Source: an uncultured Pseudomonadota bacterium
GTDB taxonomy: Bacteria > Pseudomonadota > Gammaproteobacteria > Burkholderiales > Usitatibacteraceae
Reading direction: 5' to 3'
Length of the DNA: 9,292 nt
Assembly: GCA_946885905.1 (NCBI GenBank)
Contig: CAMPHL010000064.1
Location: 1-9,292, forward strand
The position numbers and the translations under genes were made by a program. The notes under the pieces were generated by a model. The model was not told the origin of the DNA. It saw nothing but the letters and a program-made list of their open reading frames with translations, and did not search any database. Positions 5,860 to 9,292 of this stretch are shown here, one piece after another; the stretch's first letter is position 1; each line of letters opens with the position of its first letter.

Positions 5860-7458
5860 CTACTCGAGCTCCTTCCAGGGATCGCGCTCGAGCTTGAGCA
5901 GGTAGGCGTTCCCCCGCCGCACGACCATCGCGGTCTCGCCCTCGGACACGAATTCGGTGGCCGGCAGTCCCTCGACGTAATAGCCGGGGTCGAATCCGGA
6001 AGCGCCGAAAGGAGGCTTGGCGAGCATCTCCGAGACGATGTGCGAGATGGCGAGGTAGCTGGTGGGCTCGCTCACCGCAGCCGCATCGCCGTTGCGCTTC
6101 GCGTCGGGCCCGATCACCTTCACCATCACCGGCACCAGCGTGATCGCGGGCATCGGGATCTCGCGCAAGCCCGGAATCTGCGTCGCGTCGCCCCGCAAGG
6201 CCGCGCCATGCTCGGGCACCAGCACGAGCACCGCGCGGCGGCCGCTCTTCTCCAGGCTCGCCACGAACCCGGAGAGGTCGTCGAGCAGCTTCGATAACCG
6301 CTGCTTGTACGTCTCGGCGCTCTTCAGGCTCGGAGCGGAGGCCAGGCGGTTGCCGTCATGCAGGCTCACGGTATTGAAGTACACCACGGCACGCTCGCCC
6401 CCGGCCTTCGGCCGCGTCTCGAGCCAGCGGGCGAGGAGCGCCGCGTCGTCGTAGATGCGCGAGTCGTCGAAGGAGCGCAGCGGCGCCGGGATGCCCGCCA
6501 GCGGCAACGGCGCGGCTTTCGCGCCCTGGGCGCCCACGAGCGCGAGGAAATCGTCGAAATGGCCGTCGTGGTTGAGCACCACCTGGGGCTCCAGCCCCGC
6601 GGCCTGCAGCGCCGGCATCAACAGGCATTGTCCGCGCGCCGGCTCGTAGAGCGACTTGTGCATCTGCTGTCCACACGCCCCCCGAAGGAAGCGGATCGCC
6701 GCGGGACCGCTGTACGTGGACACCGAGTTGAAGCGCTTCAACACGATGTCGAAGGACGCGAGCAGCGGGTGCCTGTCCAGGCCCGTGGCCGCGAGGTCGT
6801 CCCACGACATCGAGCACACGTGCAGGAAGATCACGTCGAAAGGCGCGCTCCCCGCAGGGGGCTTCGGGAACGGCACCGAGCGTTGCGATTCCTTCTCGAA
6901 GAACAGGGCCACCATCGCGTCCGGGCCATTCGCGGCGCCGGCCTGCGCCTCACCGCTGCCCGGTTGCGCGGCGACCGATGCGTCCGGAAGCCGGGCCGCA
7001 GGCGCCATGGCGAGCGCCAGCGCGATCATCGCCAGGACCACCGGCGCATCCAGGCGCACGAAGCGCGAAGCGCCGTAGTAGACGACGGCGGCGGCGCCGA
7101 GCGCGACGATCGCCTTCGGGCTCACGAACCGCCCCGCGAGCTCGGCGAGATAGGCGCCGCTGAAGCCTGCCACGAGGCCCGCCTGCGAGGCGACGCGCGA
7201 CAGTCCCGGCAGCCACGAGTCGTGGTAGAGAAGCGCCATCGCCACCGGCACGCCGATCCACGGGCGCAAGCGCCGCGCCTTCGGCACCGACATCGCCGCG
7301 AGGGCGGCGGCGAAGACCAGGTTCTCGACCAGGTGCAAACCGATCGATCCCATGGCGAAAAGCGCCAGCTTGGCGATGAAGTACAGGTTCCACCAGCCCA
7401 GCAAGTCCGAGGCCGCCTTCCATCCGAATGCGTTCGACGCAGGCAAGCGCGCTTCCAT
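5860..7458 (-). CDS. bcsG: Cellulose biosynthesis protein BcsG (phosphoethanolamine transferase)
   Basis: 532 residues from an ATG at 7458; the E. coli protein is about 559. BcsG moves phosphoethanolamine from phosphatidylethanolamine onto cellulose in the periplasm. An N-terminal set of about five membrane helices opens with LLGWWNLYFIAKLALF (19-34) and includes LYHDSWLPG (77-85). The C-terminal alkaline-phosphatase-like domain starts near 205. Residues matching the known E. coli zinc site and nucleophile are Cys215 in LHVCSMSWDDL, Ser250 in STYSGPAAIR (nucleophile), His367 in VSLHDGN, and Glu416-His417 in VPEHGAAL. All are present, so the enzyme should be active. It is divergent from bcsB across 70 bases containing a 17-bp palindrome. 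The open frame extends upstream to 7716, but that part lies opposite bcsB, so the ATG at 7458 is preferred. It has a weak ribosome binding site. Confidence 0.93.
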   Translation of the reverse strand: MEARLPASNAFGWKAASDLLGWWNLYFIAKLALFAMGSIGLHLVENLVFAAALAAMSVPKARRLRPWIGVPVAMALLYHDSWLPGLSRVASQAGLVAGFSGAYLAELAGRFVSPKAIVALGAAAVVYYGASRFVRLDAPVVLAMIALALAMAPAARLPDASVAAQPGSGEAQAGAANGPDAMVALFFEKESQRSVPFPKPPAGSAPFDVIFLHVCSMSWDDLAATGLDRHPLLASFDIVLKRFNSVSTYSGPAAIRFLRGACGQQMHKSLYEPARGQCLLMPALQAAGLEPQVVLNHDGHFDDFLALVGAQGAKAAPLPLAGIPAPLRSFDDSRIYDDAALLARWLETRPKAGGERAVVYFNTVSLHDGNRLASAPSLKSAETYKQRLSKLLDDLSGFVASLEKSGRRAVLVLVPEHGAALRGDATQIPGLREIPMPAITLVPVMVKVIGPDAKRNGDAAAVSEPTSYLAISHIVSEMLAKPPFGASGFDPGYYVEGLPATEFVSEGETAMVVRRGNAYLLKLERDPWKELE

Positions 7459-7474
7459 CGGGGCGAAAGCGCCG

Positions 7475-7491
7475 GATTCTAGACTAGAATC
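7475..7491. promoter_or_regulatory. 17-bp palindrome in the divergent bcsG/bcsB promoter region
   Basis: GATTCTAG-A-CTAGAATC is a perfect inverted repeat with 8-base arms in the 70-base gap between the two start codons. Each half gives a TAGAAT -10-like hexamer: minus strand 7481-7476 towards bcsG, plus strand 7485-7490 towards bcsB. For bcsG a weak -35 (TTGTTT, 7503-7498) lies 16 bases away; none is clear for bcsB. The symmetry suggests an operator for a dimeric regulator, or two overlapping divergent promoters, and both could apply. Confidence 0.5.
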
Positions 7492-7528
7492 GTGGCCAAA
7501 CAACGGAGGTTCGCGCCCCCTTGAAGCG

Positions 7529-9292
7529 ATGAACGCCCTGCAGCTCGTGGCCGCCAGCGTAGTCGTCGCACTCGCGCTACCGGCGGCGGGGGCAACGTCC
7601 ACGCCCACGCGCACCACGCCCTTCACCCACTTCGGCGCAGAGGCCGCGGTCGAGCTGAAGGGCGATGGCGCCACCTCCAGCCTCCTATTCGGCAACCGCG
7701 CGGACGAGCTGGTCACGCGCGCGACGCTGCACCTGCGCTACACCTGGTCGCCCACGCTCGCCCCGGGCGCCTCGTCGATCCGCATCAAGCTGAACGACGA
7801 AGAGGTCGGCACGCTCCCGGTCGACGAGAAGGACGCCGGCGACGAAGTCGCACGCGACATCGAGATCGACCCGCGCCTGGTCGTGGGCAGCAACAAGCTC
7901 ACGATGACGCTCACCGCCGTTCCCGGCGGCACGCCCGACCCGGCCGAACGTCCGGGCCTTTGGGCCGAGGTGAGCGGCGCAAGCGCGCTCGAGATCGCCT
8001 ACCAGCCGCTGGCGGTCGCCGACGAGCTCGCCAACCTGCCGGAGCCGTTCTTCGACCAGCGCGACCAGCGCCGTGTGGTCATCCCGTTCGTCTTCGCGGC
8101 CCAGCCTTCGATCGCAACGCTCAACTCCGCCGCCGTGGTCGCTTCGTGGATCGGGCAACTCGCGCAGTGGCGTGGCGCGCGCTTTCCGGTGAGCCTCGTA
8201 GCGCCGGCGCCCGGCCACGCCATCGCTTTCCTCACCAACGACGAGCGACCCACGTTCCTCGCCTCGGTGCCGCAAGCCTCCGGGCCGGAGCTGCGCATGG
8301 TGGCCAACCCGGCCGACGGCTACTCGAAGCTGCTGCTCGTCATGGGGCGCGATGCCGCGGAGCTGCGGATCGCGGCCGAGGCGCTCGTGCTCGGCGGCAA
8401 GCTCTCGGGGGCCGCGGCGAAAGTGAAGGCCCCCGACAAGCCCGTGCGCGCGGCCTACGACGCGCCCGCGAACGTGAAGCTCGACCGGCCGGTGAAGCTG
8501 GGCGAGCTGCTCGAATGGCCGAAGCAGCTCGAGACGGCGGGCAAGCCGCCGGCGCTGCCGACGGTGAGGGCGGACCTGCGCGTGCCGCCCGATGTCGCGA
8601 CGTGGCGCGGGCCCGGCGTTCCGATGTCGCTCGGGCTGCAGTACGGGCCGACCGACTGCGTGGGCGAGGCCCAGCTCGAGGCGGCGATCAACGGCGACGT
8701 GTTCAACGTGGTCTCGCTCCCGGCGCAGCCGAAGGCGGCGCAAACCCTCGACCTGCGCATTCCCGCCTCGCGCCTGCGTCCGCGCATGCGCCTGCAGTTC
8801 ACCTTCCGCTTCGTCGTGAAGCAGGTTCCCGAGTGCCGCGCGGCGCCGCCGACCATCCAGGCCTCGGTATCCCCGCAATCGACCATCGACTTCTCGAGCT
8901 TCCCGCACTACGCGCAGATGCCGAACCTGAACCACTTCGCGACGGTGGGCTACCCGTTCACGAAGTTCGCCGACCTCTCGCAGACCGTGGTGGTGATGCC
9001 CGAGCGCCCGGCCGCCGTCGACATCGAGGCGATGCTGGGTCTCATGGCGCGCATGGGAGAAGCGACCGGGTATCCGGCCGTACGCGTGCGCGTGGCCGCG
9101 GCAGGTGACGCGGCGCAGCTTGCCGATGCGGACCTGCTCCTGGTCGGCGCCACGCCCCAACAGGCGCTGCTGGTGAAGTGGGCGAACCGGCTGCCCGTGA
9201 TGCTCACCGGCTTCGCGCAGCGTAACGCTCCGCAGCCACCGACGCGCCTGGCCGCGTTGCGCAAGGTGCTCGGCATCGGCACCGAGCGGGTC
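7529..9292 (+). CDS. bcsB: Cellulose synthase regulatory subunit BcsB (cut by window edge)
   Basis: 588 codons are open to the right edge; the family is usually about 750-800 residues, so the C-terminus with its membrane anchor is missing. BcsB is the periplasmic partner of the BcsA synthase and guides the emerging glucan. Visible parts are a hydrophobic signal sequence (about 1-21, ending PAAGA), a first beta-rich carbohydrate-binding-like domain (ATLHLRYTWSPTL... IRIKLNDEEVGTLP), an alpha/beta domain (about 165-300), a second carbohydrate-binding-like domain with YGPTDCVGEAQLEAAINGD (about 372-390), and YPFTKFADLSQTVVVMPE (475-492), which is strongly BcsB-like. Cys377 and Cys436 could pair. 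The ATG at 7529 is the only plausible in-frame start. A good GGAGGT (7505-7510) lies 18 bases upstream, farther than ideal, and the signal peptide lacks a basic n-region. bcsA is not upstream, where it usually lies. Confidence 0.9.
   Translation, partial: MNALQLVAASVVVALALPAAGATSTPTRTTPFTHFGAEAAVELKGDGATSSLLFGNRADELVTRATLHLRYTWSPTLAPGASSIRIKLNDEEVGTLPVDEKDAGDEVARDIEIDPRLVVGSNKLTMTLTAVPGGTPDPAERPGLWAEVSGASALEIAYQPLAVADELANLPEPFFDQRDQRRVVIPFVFAAQPSIATLNSAAVVASWIGQLAQWRGARFPVSLVAPAPGHAIAFLTNDERPTFLASVPQASGPELRMVANPADGYSKLLLVMGRDAAELRIAAEALVLGGKLSGAAAKVKAPDKPVRAAYDAPANVKLDRPVKLGELLEWPKQLETAGKPPALPTVRADLRVPPDVATWRGPGVPMSLGLQYGPTDCVGEAQLEAAINGDVFNVVSLPAQPKAAQTLDLRIPASRLRPRMRLQFTFRFVVKQVPECRAAPPTIQASVSPQSTIDFSSFPHYAQMPNLNHFATVGYPFTKFADLSQTVVVMPERPAAVDIEAMLGLMARMGEATGYPAVRVRVAAAGDAAQLADADLLLVGATPQQALLVKWANRLPVMLTGFAQRNAPQPPTRLAALRKVLGIGTERV

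Noticed and set aside
6358..7482. Plus-strand 374-codon open frame opposite bcsG
   Set aside because: His/Arg-rich shadow without motifs. bcsG on the other strand has all its active-site residues.
7685..9160. Minus-strand 491-codon open frame opposite bcsB
   Set aside because: Shadow frame of His/Arg/Gly repeats. The plus strand is uninterrupted bcsB with family motifs.
1..9292. CRISPR array, tRNA, rRNA or phage attachment site
   Set aside because: No regularly spaced direct repeats, no cloverleaf or rRNA-like sequence, and no integrase or duplicated att site seen.

Overview
The window is about two-thirds or more G+C, densely coded, and looks chromosomal. The set birA, coaX (type III pantothenate kinase), SPOR-domain protein, together with a bcsG/bcsB cellulose locus and a UMF1-type transporter, suggests a high-GC betaproteobacterium. 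That placement is inferred from gene content and protein style; no rRNA or tRNA is present to confirm it.

Layout. From right to left on the minus strand run bcsG (cellulose phosphoethanolamine transferase), a HAD-family phosphatase, birA, coaX, a SPOR-domain membrane protein, an S41-family peptidase-like lipoprotein, and the 5' part of a UMF1-type MFS transporter cut by the left edge. Junctions are tight: HAD/birA overlap by 4 bases, birA/coaX overlap, coaX/SPOR are 6 bases apart, and S41/UMF1 overlap by 8. At the right end bcsB reads rightward, divergent from bcsG, and is cut by the window edge. A 70-base divergent gap between bcsG and bcsB carries a perfect 17-bp palindrome.

The accessory element. 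A REP-associated tyrosine (Y1/HUH) transposase, RAYT, lies on the plus strand between the SPOR and S41 genes, against the direction of the surrounding genes. Two REPIN-like paired palindromes with core GGTGTC(A/T)GACACC are present. One lies between the RAYT and the S41 gene. The other sits about 1.3 kb past the RAYT 3' end, exactly at the birA/coaX junction. Both overlap host reading frames. The first supplies the apparent start codon and signal-peptide N-terminus of the S41 lipoprotein. The second supplies the last 16 residues and stop codon of BirA and the candidate start codons of CoaX. The core is read in the same frame (Val-Ser-Asp-Thr) at all three sense fusions. This pattern, REPs acting as in-frame protein termini and start-codon donors, is the most interesting signal in the window.

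How the genes work together. BcsB and BcsG belong to production and phosphoethanolamine decoration of bacterial cellulose at the inner membrane and periplasm. BirA (biotinylation of carboxylase carrier protein) and CoaX (first step of CoA synthesis) form a cofactor pair that is adjacent or fused in some betaproteobacteria. The SPOR protein probably binds septal peptidoglycan. The S41 lipoprotein keeps the fold motifs but has Cys where the family's catalytic Lys is expected.
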